Assembly (NCBI RefSeq): GCF_002884445.1
Contig: NZ_KZ614144.1
Location: forward strand, 3,826,094 to 3,890,093
Length of the DNA: 64,000 nucleotides
Reading direction: 5' to 3'
Origin: Paenibacillus castaneae
Lineage (GTDB): Bacteria > Bacillota > Bacilli > Paenibacillales > Paenibacillaceae
Every line of letters starts with the position of its first letter. Positions within the stretch are counted from its first letter, which is position 1. The notes under the pieces are model-generated. The model saw only the letters and a program-made list of their open reading frames with translations, was not told the DNA's origin and made no database searches. Of this stretch, positions 28,010-36,582 are shown piece after piece. The position numbers and the translations under genes were made by a program.

Positions 28010-29485
28010 TTAATCTTTTACAATTCCATCTTCACCGAATGTTTTGATTGCAGCTGCTTTCACAGCATCAAACATAGCTTCAGGTGTAATTTCGTTTGCA
28101 AGAAGCGCTTGTAATTTAGGGATAATCACTTCATCCTGCAGCTTGATCGCTTTCGCTCCTAATTCAACAGGAATATCAGGACGTGCTGGAGCCGCATGAG
28201 AAAGCAGCACTTCAACAGCCGCTACGTTATCCGGGTTTCTGTTAACCGTCATGCTTTCAGCCGCTTTTCTTCCGCTCTTCGTAATGTGTGCAGCGAAGAG
28301 ATCATTGTTGGTCGTTGCTGCTACATTGCCGCTTGCTAAGAAGTAAGCTGCTTTTACTACATTTTCTTTATGCTCTGCAGTTGGTTCTTTTTTACCGCGG
28401 AAAGTGACATATCCATCTACAACCGTGCTGGAAACCGGTTGTTCTCCGAGGAAGCTAGGAACAGGAAGCACAATATATTCCGCTTCAATACTTCCTTGCA
28501 CCGCGCTGCCATCATTGGCTTTAATTTTTTCATTGTTTTTATTAGCTGAATTTTCAAAAGTAGCAAGGCCTTTACCTGTAATCATCGTTTGGCCGGTAAG
28601 GAACATATTCCAACGCTTGCCCGCATCTACAGAGCTAAGCTCTTTCGGCATTGAACCGTCATCAATAAGCTCTCTAACCGCTTTCAAAACACCCAAATAT
28701 TTTTGGCTAGTGTAAGCGAATTTCAAATCTTTATCAAACGCAGCTGGCATACCTGCGCTTTTGATCAATATGCCCAAGTAGTCTTTAGATGCAACACCAG
28801 CGGTTGCGAATACAAAGCCGTAGCGGGAAGTATTATTTCCGTCTTTTACTACACCTTTTTTGATGGCTTCACGGAATTCTTCATAAGTCCAGCCGTTCTT
28901 CTGAACATTTTTCCAATCAATGCCCGCTTCTTCCAGAAACGCTTTATTACCGCCTAGAGCATGAACTTCCATATACCCTGGAAACCCATATAGACCATCG
29001 CCATTTTTCATATACTTGATTGGCGCATCATCATAATCCTGAAGCATCTCTGGTGTTACAGTATCTGTAATGTCCATAAGCATACCTTGCTGTACATACT
29101 TGGAAATGCCTTCAGAACCGATGAATGCAATGTCCGGCGGACTGCCTGCATTAACCTGAGTATCGAGCTTTTGTGTCATATCTTCCCAGCTGGCAGGCTC
29201 TATTTTCAAAGTCAAGTTAGGGTATTGTTCATTAAATTCTTTTTCCATTTGCGCGAAATTATCTTGGAAATTTCCTGAAACTGGAGGGAGCAGCGCTGTG
29301 ATGGTATCTTTTGCCGCCGTTGTAGTTGTGTTAGTCGTGTTAGTCGTGTTAGTCGTGTTAGTCGGTTTTGAATTATTTCCTTGATTTGTACCGCCATTAT
29401 TTGATGAGTTTCCACATGCTGTCATTGTCGTCAAGGCCATCGTTATAGCCAATATTGAAGCAAAAACATGTTTTTTTGTACTCAT
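28010..29485 (-). CDS. sugar ABC importer, solute-binding lipoprotein, amino-sugar cluster
   Basis: About 491 residues. The lipobox is LTTMTACGNSS, followed by a TNT-repeat linker (9-bp tandem repeats at about 29330-29363), then a family 1 binding fold (LTLKIEPASWEDMTQKL, PPDIAFIGSEG). Start ATG 29485 with GAGGAGG upstream. By context it should bind MurNAc, anhydroMurNAc or a muropeptide disaccharide; B. subtilis uses a PTS (MurP) for this role. Confidence 0.9.
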   Translation of the reverse strand: MSTKKHVFASILAITMALTTMTACGNSSNNGGTNQGNNSKPTNTTNTTNTTNTTTTAAKDTITALLPPVSGNFQDNFAQMEKEFNEQYPNLTLKIEPASWEDMTQKLDTQVNAGSPPDIAFIGSEGISKYVQQGMLMDITDTVTPEMLQDYDDAPIKYMKNGDGLYGFPGYMEVHALGGNKAFLEEAGIDWKNVQKNGWTYEEFREAIKKGVVKDGNNTSRYGFVFATAGVASKDYLGILIKSAGMPAAFDKDLKFAYTSQKYLGVLKAVRELIDDGSMPKELSSVDAGKRWNMFLTGQTMITGKGLATFENSANKNNEKIKANDGSAVQGSIEAEYIVLPVPSFLGEQPVSSTVVDGYVTFRGKKEPTAEHKENVVKAAYFLASGNVAATTNNDLFAAHITKSGRKAAESMTVNRNPDNVAAVEVLLSHAAPARPDIPVELGAKAIKLQDEVIIPKLQALLANEITPEAMFDAVKAAAIKTFGEDGIVKD

Positions 29486-29541
29486 TCTAATCCTCCTCAA
29501 GGTTATCATAATGATTGCAAAACAATTTATTTCAACTCAAA

Positions 29542-30456
29542 TTAACTAACATGACTGAATTTACGAATGGCAGCCTTCAGATTGCCCTCGCATTGGTCCA
29601 GACCATCCTTTGCATCCTCTGCATCCAACCCCGTCTTTATCATCATAATGGCAAGCTTGCAGTTCATTGAAGCGCTTTCTAAATACGAAATGGCTGTTTC
29701 TGAATCAACGTTTGCAGCCGTCTTAATAATGCGTACGGACCGGTCATACAGCTTGATATTGCTGGCCTTTAGATCTACCATAAGATTGTTATACGTTTTG
29801 CCGATCTTCACCATTGTGCAGGTTGTTAGCATGTTTAGAACCAATTTCTGCGCTGTACCCGCTTTCAATCTTGTTGAGCCCATAATAACTTCCGGCCCAA
29901 CCACTGGTGCAATGCATACATCGCATACATCTTCTAATTTCGAGTTTTTGTTATTCACTAAACCGATTGTTGCGGCACCTATAGATCGGGCTTTCTCCAA
30001 GCTTGCAATGACAAATTTAGCACTGCCGCTGGAAGAAATACCAATTACGGCATCTTTGTCTGTTACACCGCATCTTTCGATTAAAGCGACCCCCTCCTCT
30101 GCATTGTCTTCAAACCCCTCAACAGCTACTCTCAATGCCGAGTCACCGCCAGCAATGTGTCCTTGCACACGTAGAGGATCAATGCCGAAGGTAGGTGGAC
30201 ATTCAGATGCGTCGAGCACACCGATCCTCCCCGAAGTACCAGCCCCTATGTAAAACATTTTTCCACCATTTTTAAGCACATGATGTAAAATATCAACTGC
30301 CTTGGTAATCAGAGGAATCTCTGCCGCTACCGCAGCCGGAACTTTAGAATCTTGCTGATTCATGAGCCGCAGCATCTCTTCCGTTGTACATTCATCTATC
30401 ATCAGCGTATCTGGGTTTATTTCCTCAGTAGTCAATCCCGCAAGATACTGATCCAT
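29542..30456 (-). CDS. murQ: N-acetylmuramic acid 6-phosphate etherase
   Basis: About 304 residues. The SIS domain has FYIGAGTSGRIGVLDASECPP, GDSALRVAVEGFEDN and IGISSSGSAKFV, all characteristic of MurQ. It cleaves the lactyl ether of MurNAc-6P to give GlcNAc-6P and D-lactate. I favour ATG 30456, six nt after AAGGAGG; ATG 30462 directly abuts that site. It has its own upstream promoter-like region and a candidate MurR site. Confidence 0.94.
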   Translation of the reverse strand: MDQYLAGLTTEEINPDTLMIDECTTEEMLRLMNQQDSKVPAAVAAEIPLITKAVDILHHVLKNGGKMFYIGAGTSGRIGVLDASECPPTFGIDPLRVQGHIAGGDSALRVAVEGFEDNAEEGVALIERCGVTDKDAVIGISSSGSAKFVIASLEKARSIGAATIGLVNNKNSKLEDVCDVCIAPVVGPEVIMGSTRLKAGTAQKLVLNMLTTCTMVKIGKTYNNLMVDLKASNIKLYDRSVRIIKTAANVDSETAISYLESASMNCKLAIMMIKTGLDAEDAKDGLDQCEGNLKAAIRKFSHVS

Positions 30457-30541
30457 CTCCATCCTCCTTTTTCAAAACTCTATTTGCATGAATCTAAGCC
30501 TACTCACGTTAAGTTATCTAACATGCCTGCTTATTAATTTA

Positions 30542-30593
30542 ATATTAACTGTTCATGCATGACCTCGTCAATAGTTTTTGAAATAAAATTTCA
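30542..30593 (-). promoter_or_regulatory. murQ promoter with candidate MurR operator
   Basis: On the minus strand TTGACG (30566-30571), an 18-bp spacer and TAATAT (30542-30547). Eight bp upstream lies the inverted repeat TGAAATTTTATTTCA (30579-30593, 6-bp arms around 3 nt), a plausible site for an RpiR-type regulator. Confidence 0.45.
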
Positions 30594-30632
30594 GAATAAA
30601 AAGTTTTATTGGATTTTTATTTTGTACAGGCC

Positions 30633-30670
30633 AAAAAAAATGACACTGACTCAATGATAAGTCCGTGTCT
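30633..30670 (-). terminator. terminator of murR
   Basis: GACAC/GTGTC-based hairpin with AGTC/GACT inner pairing and eight T residues on the minus strand, right after the murR stop. Downstream genes would then depend on the murQ promoter. Confidence 0.7.
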
Positions 30671-30677
30671 TTATGAG

Positions 30678-31541
30678 CTAGTTTCGATGCTTGCTCGATA
30701 ATATATTATGTGTTTTGGTCAAATATTTTTTCACATTCTGATATTCCGCACTGGCAACACCCGCGAACAAAATATCAATCACGGTTAGCATGGCAATACG
30801 CGAACCCATCGCGCCGCTTCTAATGGTTACCTCAGGAGTAGAGATGCTTAGCACAATATTCGCCTTATCTGCCAATTCGCTTTTGTTATACTTCGTAATA
30901 GCAATGATGTTGGCGCCATTCTTTTTAGCAATTTCCAACGACTCAAGAATCTCCACCGTATCACCAGAATTCGAAATAAAGATAGCTACATCATTCTCCC
31001 CTAGGAGCGTGGCAGCTGTAAGTTGGCTGTGCCCGTCGGTATAAGTGTGGCAAATCTTGTTAATCCTCGAAAACTTTTGTTCCGCATCTTTACACACCAA
31101 GCCCGAAGCGCCAATACCAAAAAAAACAATGCGGTTGCTGGTACGGAGTACTTTTACTGCATTAGCAATCTCGTTCCGGTCGATCACGCTAAGCGTGTCT
31201 TCGATTGATTTGCAATTGTTGCGTGATATATTCGAGACAATAATCGACAAATCATCACCTGGCTGTATATCGGTGTACTGATCTTTATGCTCATCATCCA
31301 TAGACCCAAGCGAAGCTGATATGCTCACTATAAAACTGCGGTATCCGTTATAACCCATTGTTTTGCAGAAACGAAGAACGGATGCATCGCTTGTTTTACT
31401 TAATTGAGCAAGACTTTTAATCGAAAGATGAGGAATCTCATCTATATTATTTAATGTATACTCAGCTATCATTTTTTCGACAGGCGTCAAACTATCCTTC
31501 ATATCCCGAATCTTAATTAAAATATTATCATTGATGGCCAT
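30678..31541 (-). CDS. murR: MurR/RpiR-family transcriptional regulator
   Basis: 287 residues: an N-terminal HTH_6 domain (residues about 1-75; LTPVEKMIAEYTLNN, KSLAQLSKTSDASVLRFCKTMGY) and a C-terminal SIS sugar-phosphate domain (FFGIGASGLVCKDAEQKF, VAIFISNSGDTVEILE). RpiR proteins of MurNAc clusters repress until MurNAc-6P binds. It is the first gene of the cluster, with its own terminator. A near-copy of the murQ operator lies upstream at 31691-31705. Confidence 0.9.
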   Translation of the reverse strand: MAINDNILIKIRDMKDSLTPVEKMIAEYTLNNIDEIPHLSIKSLAQLSKTSDASVLRFCKTMGYNGYRSFIVSISASLGSMDDEHKDQYTDIQPGDDLSIIVSNISRNNCKSIEDTLSVIDRNEIANAVKVLRTSNRIVFFGIGASGLVCKDAEQKFSRINKICHTYTDGHSQLTAATLLGENDVAIFISNSGDTVEILESLEIAKKNGANIIAITKYNKSELADKANIVLSISTPEVTIRSGAMGSRIAMLTVIDILFAGVASAEYQNVKKYLTKTHNILSSKHRN

Positions 31542-31690
31542 CTAAATTACCTACTCACTTTAGATTCTTTTAATTGACTCAACAACCTTATAATAAGGGC
31601 ATTTATACTTAAACACAAGATAGATATAAGAATATTACGGTAATCTAAAAAAGAATAAAGATGATTTATATCAAATTTAATATATCATTA

Positions 31691-31705
31691 TGAAATTTTA
31701 TTTTA
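31691..31705. promoter_or_regulatory. candidate second MurR site upstream of murR
   Basis: TGAAATTTTATTTTA matches the murQ-upstream repeat at 14 of 15 positions. It is about 150 bp from the murR start, so it would act at a distance or on an unseen promoter. Speculative because the region is A/T-rich. Confidence 0.3.
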
Positions 31706-31834
31706 TTTCGATGCCTATCAGCCATAATATTAGTCAGACCGATTGCTGAAGCGGACAAAATAAGAGCCGCCACACAAATCGAAGCTTATTTGATTAAGGT
31801 TGAGAATGTGCTCAATAAATCTTCCCTGAAATAA
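31694..31834 (+). pseudogene. possible 3' end of a lost gene
   Basis: In the 430-bp gap upstream of murR one plus-strand frame has no start codon but reads coherently before a stop and a terminator: ADKIRAATQIEAYLIKVENV is part of it. The composition is protein-like and it ends directly at the terminator 31836-31880. I do not recognise the parent protein. The rest of the gap (31541-31690) looks like A/T-rich promoter DNA. Confidence 0.3.
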
Positions 31835-31835
31835 A

Positions 31836-31880
31836 ACAATCGACCGCTCCTCCAATTGAGATTTGCGGCCGATTGTTTGT
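31836..31880 (+). terminator. orphan terminator upstream of murR
   Basis: AAACAATCGaCCGC pairs with GCGGcCGATTGTTT, then TTGTTCT. No intact plus-strand gene precedes it, which supports a deleted gene. Confidence 0.6.
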
Positions 31881-31969
31881 TCTAACACTTAACTTCAAGC
31901 TTATCTGATACCAATTCGTATAATAAGGTTATCCCTATATTCGGAATAGCCTCTATTTATTAATAGGAC

Positions 31970-32164
31970 TTATCGTTTGCCGCGCGTTTTTTTACGGCTA
32001 ATTTCCGCTATTGTTGACAGCTCAGAACCAGTGGTTGACTTTTCTTCTCTCGCCTTCAATATGGCCAATAATGCAACCGCATCAGCAATTACAAGAAGAA
32101 TCCCAGCTATAAGAGCGATATCGTCCGCCGATAATCCAAGCCCTTGTTCATCCTTACGTGACAT
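31970..32164 (-). CDS. small single-span membrane protein
   Basis: 64 residues. Residues about 14-38 are hydrophobic (DIALIAGILLVIADAVALLA), followed by a basic C-terminus (KKTRGKR). AAGGGG precedes the ATG. Resembles short hypothetical proteins of Paenibacillus. No function proposed. Confidence 0.55.
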   Translation of the reverse strand: MSRKDEQGLGLSADDIALIAGILLVIADAVALLAILKAREEKSTTGSELSTIAEISRKKTRGKR

Positions 32165-32284
32165 AGGCGACTACCCCTTATATTAAACATCGTATGTATT
32201 AGCCTATGCAGAATCCACTTATTTGATTGGGCAATTAACATGAATGCCTATAAAGGTGTTAGAAGCCAATAGTCATATCAACTG

Positions 32285-33895
32285 TTAGAAGGAGTAACCA
32301 GCATACTTATCGGCATTACGCAGGCTTGTCCATGTATCGGAGCTTTCACCGCCAATATGCCAATAAGCTAGACCAGCGATACGATCGTTCAAAGCTAATT
32401 CATATTTAGCACTCAGCGAACGGCCTTCTTCAAGCCATAAACGGTGCTGAACGCCACTTTTCGTATAGCTTGCCGTGTACTGTCCCAAAACGCTGTTCCA
32501 TACTGGCTTGATGGAGTTCGCAGCGATCAGTCTGTTTTGCTCGGCCAAAGTAATATTTACCGAAGAAGAGGAACTTCCGTTTTTGTTCATGGACCAATCT
32601 CGATTATATAAGGGCAGTGCTAAAATGATTTTCTTATTGGGAACTACTTTTAGAAGGTTATCCATCGCATCCTTTACGAAAGGCAAAGACGCCACCGATC
32701 CTGCTACCGTGTCTCCACTCCAATGCTCATCATAGCCCATCATCAGTACATAATCTGCCTGCTTCCCTAATGCGGCATAATCGAATACATCGGTCCAATC
32801 GGTTCCCTCATCAGCAGACACATTAACAACCAGCACCGCATTAATAGCATGCAGCTTGGCTCTTAAGTCCGTTATAAACGTCGTAAATACGGAACGGTCT
32901 TTCGGAGCCATGTTCTCAAAGTCAATATCTAGTCCATCCAATCCGTATTGTTTCACGTATGATGTAAGGGTATTAATAAGCTTGTTTCTAGAGTCCGCGC
33001 TGGATAAGACTCGATGCGTTTCTTCCTGATTGCTTCGATTGCCGACCATCGCCCAAACTTTTCTGTTATACGTATGCGCCCACGTCACAAGCGAAGGAAC
33101 CGTACCATTTGACACCGCACCCGCTTCGTCCAGGAAATACCATCTTGGAGATAAGGTGTTTACATTCGAATTTACGATAGATTTCCGATATTCATCTGTT
33201 GTCTGGCCGTATTGCCAGCCTAGTTGAATGCGATTCTCAGCCTTCCTCTCAAGCTCTGCTGCCCAGCTTTCTTTATGCAGCACTCGATTGATCAGAACAG
33301 CAATTTCTTGTCTTTGTATCGGATCTCGGGGGCGGAAGCGTCCTGTTTCATCACCCTTCATCAATCCGATCTTCTGCATAGCCGCAACTGAAGAAACTGC
33401 CCAATCTGAAATTAAACTTTTGTCGTTAAAAGATAACTTTATCCCGTTTCCTTCATTCATTTGCTTCATTGCCCGAGTTAATAGAACTGCAGCTTCTTGT
33501 CTCGTAATAACAGAAGACGGAGCAAATGTGCTGGCACTTGTGCCTCCAACGAGCCCAAGCTGCACCGCTGCCTGAATCCAGCCGTAATACCAATCCTTTG
33601 GAGCGATATCTTTAAATGATGTTACCGGGCTTGCAACTGGCTCTAGTCCTAGCAATCGATCGAGCACGGTTACGAATTCCGCTCGAGTCATTGATTTTAT
33701 TGGAGAGAAAATAGTGTTGGAAGTACCGGTTAATATGTTTTTTTCGTATAAAGCTAGAATGTCATCCTTCGCATAGCTGCTGGATATATCCTGGAACGGG
33801 GAACTAATCTGTGCTGATACTGGCTGCGCCAATTGACTGATCATACACATTCCTGCAATAGATGCCGCTGCTACTCTAATTATGATAGATTTCAA
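32285..33895 (-). CDS. SLH-domain glycoside hydrolase family 18 protein
   Basis: About 536 residues. Signal peptide (cleavage near PVSAQ), three SLH repeats (FQDISSSYAKDDILALYEK; FKDIAPKDWYYGWIQAA; FNDKSLISDWAVSSVAAM) covering about residues 30-205, then a GH18 barrel with the catalytic motif LDGLDIDFE (Glu near 326) and MMGYDEHWSGD. It should be attached to secondary cell-wall polymer and cut spore-cortex or chitin-type GlcNAc glycans. TTG 33895 is the likely start: an AGAGGTAGGA site precedes it, and the signal peptide begins there. The longer reading starts within the neighbouring terminator. Confidence 0.85.
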   Translation of the reverse strand: MKSIIIRVAAASIAGMCMISQLAQPVSAQISSPFQDISSSYAKDDILALYEKNILTGTSNTIFSPIKSMTRAEFVTVLDRLLGLEPVASPVTSFKDIAPKDWYYGWIQAAVQLGLVGGTSASTFAPSSVITRQEAAVLLTRAMKQMNEGNGIKLSFNDKSLISDWAVSSVAAMQKIGLMKGDETGRFRPRDPIQRQEIAVLINRVLHKESWAAELERKAENRIQLGWQYGQTTDEYRKSIVNSNVNTLSPRWYFLDEAGAVSNGTVPSLVTWAHTYNRKVWAMVGNRSNQEETHRVLSSADSRNKLINTLTSYVKQYGLDGLDIDFENMAPKDRSVFTTFITDLRAKLHAINAVLVVNVSADEGTDWTDVFDYAALGKQADYVLMMGYDEHWSGDTVAGSVASLPFVKDAMDNLLKVVPNKKIILALPLYNRDWSMNKNGSSSSSVNITLAEQNRLIAANSIKPVWNSVLGQYTASYTKSGVQHRLWLEEGRSLSAKYELALNDRIAGLAYWHIGGESSDTWTSLRNADKYAGYSF

Positions 33896-34007
33896 AATAG
33901 ATCCTACCTCTGCTAAAAAGATTATGAATCTACTGAGCATATCAAATTTTGATCTATCATTCATTGCAAAAATAATGGATATAATAGCGACGAGTTGATA
34001 AAATCGA

Positions 34008-34058
34008 CAAAAAAAAAGCTGTTCCATGAGCCAATAACTCCTCTCATGAAACAGCTTC
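34008..34058 (-). terminator. terminator of the SRPBCC/ArsR operon
   Basis: AAGCTGTTtCATGAG / CTCATGgAACAGCTT hairpin followed by nine T residues on the minus strand. Confidence 0.85.
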
Positions 34059-34061
34059 TTG

Positions 34062-34463
34062 TTAATCTAGCTTATTACCCTTCGGCGGTACTGCACCTAG
34101 GGGAGAAATGAACATTTCTCCTTCAGAGTTGTCTGACTCTACGAAACGCTTAAGTGCACTGAGTTTGTTTTCCCAGAATCGCTCATAATAGGAAAGCCAT
34201 CGTTTTAGCTCTAAAAGCGGCTCAGGCTCCAATCTATATCTTGTTTCTCGGCCAACTTTACGATCCTTAACGAGCCCCGCTTCTGCAAGCACACGCAAAT
34301 GCTTGGAAACAGCCGTTCGGCTTATTGGGAAATGGCCGCTTATAGCCTTGACAGGCAGCTCCTGATCCACCAGCAAATTTAACAGACTGCGGCGCGTTGG
34401 GTCAGCAATCGCTTGGAAAACGTCATGCTTGGGCTCAATAGCCGTATTATTCGCCTTCGACAT
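34062..34463 (-). CDS. ArsR-family repressor
   Basis: About 133 residues with a winged helix (FQAIADPTRRSLLNLLVD, VKAISGHFPISRTAVSKHLRVLAEAGLVKDRKVGRETRYRL). It lacks the CxC metal site of metal sensors. Its start at 34463 lies inside the 3' end of the upstream SRPBCC gene, so translation is probably coupled. ArsR-AHSA1 pairs are common; the repressor is expected to control its own operon through the palindromes at 34947-34990. Confidence 0.9.
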   Translation of the reverse strand: MSKANNTAIEPKHDVFQAIADPTRRSLLNLLVDQELPVKAISGHFPISRTAVSKHLRVLAEAGLVKDRKVGRETRYRLEPEPLLELKRWLSYYERFWENKLSALKRFVESDNSEGEMFISPLGAVPPKGNKLD

Positions 34464-34878
34464 AAGCACGAAGCGAGGATTTCATTTTGATCCAGCCCTC
34501 GGACATAATGCCATGAACGAGCGTATGGGCTTGTCCGAACTCCGTAACTTTATCAGCATCCCAGCCGCCATGAATGAGCGTGAATTCCGTTTTGTCATCC
34601 AGCCCCTTCAATTCAAAAGTCAGTGACCAATCCTTCCCCCAATTAAAAGTAAGACGATTTGGCGGATCAAGCACCGTAACCTTGCAAGGAGATTTCCCGA
34701 AAGGTCCCGCCTCTAAATGAAATTCATATCCAAGCTCCGGCACAAAATCATTTGGCATAAACCAAGCCGTTATTCCCTCAGACGTAGCCACCGCATCCCA
34801 AACCTTATTGATTGGTGCATTGAGCACGAGTGTTTGGCGAATATCCGTAAGTTCATTTCTTGCATTGCTATTATCCAT
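34447..34878 (-). CDS. SRPBCC (AHSA1-like) domain protein
   Basis: 143 residues of the Bet v1/START-like fold: LVLNAPINKVWDAVATSEGI, AWFMPNDFVPELGYEFHLE, VTVLDPPNRLTFNWG. These proteins bind hydrophobic ligands; the ligand here is unknown. First gene of a two-gene operon with the ArsR repressor. Confidence 0.9.
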   Translation of the reverse strand: MDNSNARNELTDIRQTLVLNAPINKVWDAVATSEGITAWFMPNDFVPELGYEFHLEAGPFGKSPCKVTVLDPPNRLTFNWGKDWSLTFELKGLDDKTEFTLIHGGWDADKVTEFGQAHTLVHGIMSEGWIKMKSSLRAYVEGE

Positions 34879-34946
34879 TTCTATTCCTCCATGGCGCTAA
34901 AGCGCATTTTTGATGTGTGCTCTAATTCGTCAAGCCAGCTTAACGT

Positions 34947-34997
34947 GAAACCATTTGGTTTCTATTCATTATAGGAAACCAAATGGTTTCATGTCAA
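34947..34997 (-). promoter_or_regulatory. promoter with two operator palindromes for the SRPBCC/ArsR operon
   Basis: Minus strand: TTGACA (34992-34997), 18-bp spacer, TATAAT (34968-34973), a consensus promoter. A 7-bp-arm palindrome GAAACCA-nn-TGGTTTC lies inside the spacer (34975-34990). A second copy lies just after the -10 box (34947-34962). Binding there would block RNA polymerase, so autorepression by the ArsR protein is the simple reading. Confidence 0.75.
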
Positions 34998-35100
34998 TAG
35001 CAGTCCTACTCTTATTTTCAACAATGATATATCGTCAATTCATCATCATATCTCATATGATATTGGAATACATGTTAATGATGCGAAGGAGGTACTGACA

Positions 35101-35355
35101 ATGGGATGGTTGTGGTCATTAATTATTGGCGGCGTCATTGGCTGGCTCGCGGGTTTGCTGATTGGTAGGGATATACCCGGCGGCATTATTGGCAATGTCA
35201 TTTTCGGTTTTATTGGAGGATGGATAGGCTCCCAGCTATTCGGAAGCTGGGGACCGGTTATTGGCGGTTTTTATTTCGTTCCTGCATTAATCGGCGCTGT
35301 CATTCTTGCTGCCATATTTAGTTTAGTAGCCAGAAACAGCAGGCACAGATATTGA
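35101..35355 (+). CDS. GlsB/YeaQ/YmgE-family membrane protein
   Basis: 84 residues, three hydrophobic segments rich in glycine (LIIGGVIGWLAGLLIG, GGIIGNVIFGFIGGWIG, LIGAVILAAIF). This transglycosylase-associated/GlsB family is often stress-induced. GAAGGAGG lies upstream. Monocistronic with a strong terminator. Confidence 0.9.
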   Translation: MGWLWSLIIGGVIGWLAGLLIGRDIPGGIIGNVIFGFIGGWIGSQLFGSWGPVIGGFYFVPALIGAVILAAIFSLVARNSRHRY

Positions 35356-35368
35356 CCTTTGCCGTAAG

Positions 35369-35398
35369 AGGCCGCCTTATGATAGGCGGCTTTTTTTA
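35369..35398 (+). terminator. terminator after the GlsB-type gene
   Basis: GCCGCC / GGCGGC stem (35371-35376, 35385-35390) followed by seven T residues. Confidence 0.85.
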
Positions 35399-35430
35399 CT
35401 TTTAAGCTAAACGATTCAGCTTCTGAACCA

Positions 35431-36582
35431 TTACCTCTTCACGCGTTTACGCTGTCCCCAAAACCGCAGATCAACCTTCACATCAATATCAAGTGATTTT
35501 TGAGTAATGGTTTCTTCATCCTTATTGAGCTTCCTCCATAGCTTCGGATTACGCTGGTATAGCTTTAGTGAAAGCTGATAGGGATCAGCATGAAGGGCGG
35601 CGCTTTTTTGAAAAGTAGCAAGCAGTTCTTTCCTTAATGTTTCTTCAGTCATTCTCTGCAGTTCCGTAATCGTTATATTCTCCTTATATACACCTTGTAC
35701 GGTAGCCAATATTTTCAGACGAATCCGGTATGACATTCCATCCTTGCTTGATAGAAGTTTGATGGAAGAATGGGGCTTCTGCAGCTTTACGCTTCCAATC
35801 GGATCATCTTTGGGCCCAATGACAAGAGGCGCGTTCGCTTTCGAGTTGGCAATCCAGCGAATGCCAAGAAGATCCTCACGCTTTAACCAGCCTTTATTTA
35901 TTTTATCTTTGAGAAGATAAGCGCCATCAATTTCCAATATCGGATGCTGTCTCATATCTTCACTCCAGTTGGCGCTGGATATAGCAAGAGACGGAAGAAT
36001 AACCGTTGCCGCCTTTTCCCTGTAATGGATAATGAAATCATTAAATTGAGTGGGCTGAATGAATGAAATCTGTTTATAGCTGACAAGCGGTTCATGCAGC
36101 AGCGAATGAAGCGGTGACAGCATGAAAAATGGAGTAGTCACAAATAAATCCTCTATTTCTCCATTCGTGCCATAAATCCACTTCGTATACCTAATCTCCT
36201 GCGAGCGATTGGTCATATCGAACAACTGCTCCATTCGGTCAGGCTCCAGCATAGGTTTCGTTAATACGAGCGCTGTCACTTGCCCCCAAGACATTTGCTG
36301 CTGGTTCGTTTTATAAATATTGATCAAGGCGTCTGCCAAAGTAGCGCCTCTCCCCTGTCCAACCCAGACGGGTGTAGGCTGTGAACTTTTACCGCTTTCC
36401 TGCTTGGCTACACTTGAGAAATCAAGCATCTGAGCGTAAATGATATATTTTCCATCACGATAATCTATACCGATTGCGGTTATATATTCAATATCTTGAA
36501 TTTCGCGAATATCCCAGCAGCCGGATAGAAGGAGAGAAAACCCGGTCAGTAGGATGACAGAGCGCCTCAACAGCCGAGTCAC
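35431..36582 (-). CDS. spore germination lipoprotein, Ger(x)C family
   Basis: 383 residues. Lipobox LLLSGCWDIREI, followed by the GerC N-terminal (YITAIGIDYRDGKYIIYAQM) and C-terminal domains. GerC subunits sit on the outer face of the spore inner membrane and are needed for germinant receptor function. It starts with GTG that overlaps the stop of the A-subunit gene. Confidence 0.93.
   Translation of the reverse strand: MTRLLRRSVILLTGFSLLLSGCWDIREIQDIEYITAIGIDYRDGKYIIYAQMLDFSSVAKQESGKSSQPTPVWVGQGRGATLADALINIYKTNQQQMSWGQVTALVLTKPMLEPDRMEQLFDMTNRSQEIRYTKWIYGTNGEIEDLFVTTPFFMLSPLHSLLHEPLVSYKQISFIQPTQFNDFIIHYREKAATVILPSLAISSANWSEDMRQHPILEIDGAYLLKDKINKGWLKREDLLGIRWIANSKANAPLVIGPKDDPIGSVKLQKPHSSIKLLSSKDGMSYRIRLKILATVQGVYKENITITELQRMTEETLRKELLATFQKSAALHADPYQLSLKLYQRNPKLWRKLNKDEETITQKSLDIDVKVDLRFWGQRKRVKR

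Noticed and set aside
29330..29363. 9-bp tandem repeat as a phase-variation switch
   Set aside because: The repeat unit is a multiple of three and lies in the lipoprotein linker, so changes in copy number would only alter linker length.
33896..34027. Longer N-terminus for the SLH-GH18 protein
   Set aside because: Its ATG lies inside the terminator hairpin of the upstream operon; the signal peptide begins at the TTG at 33895.
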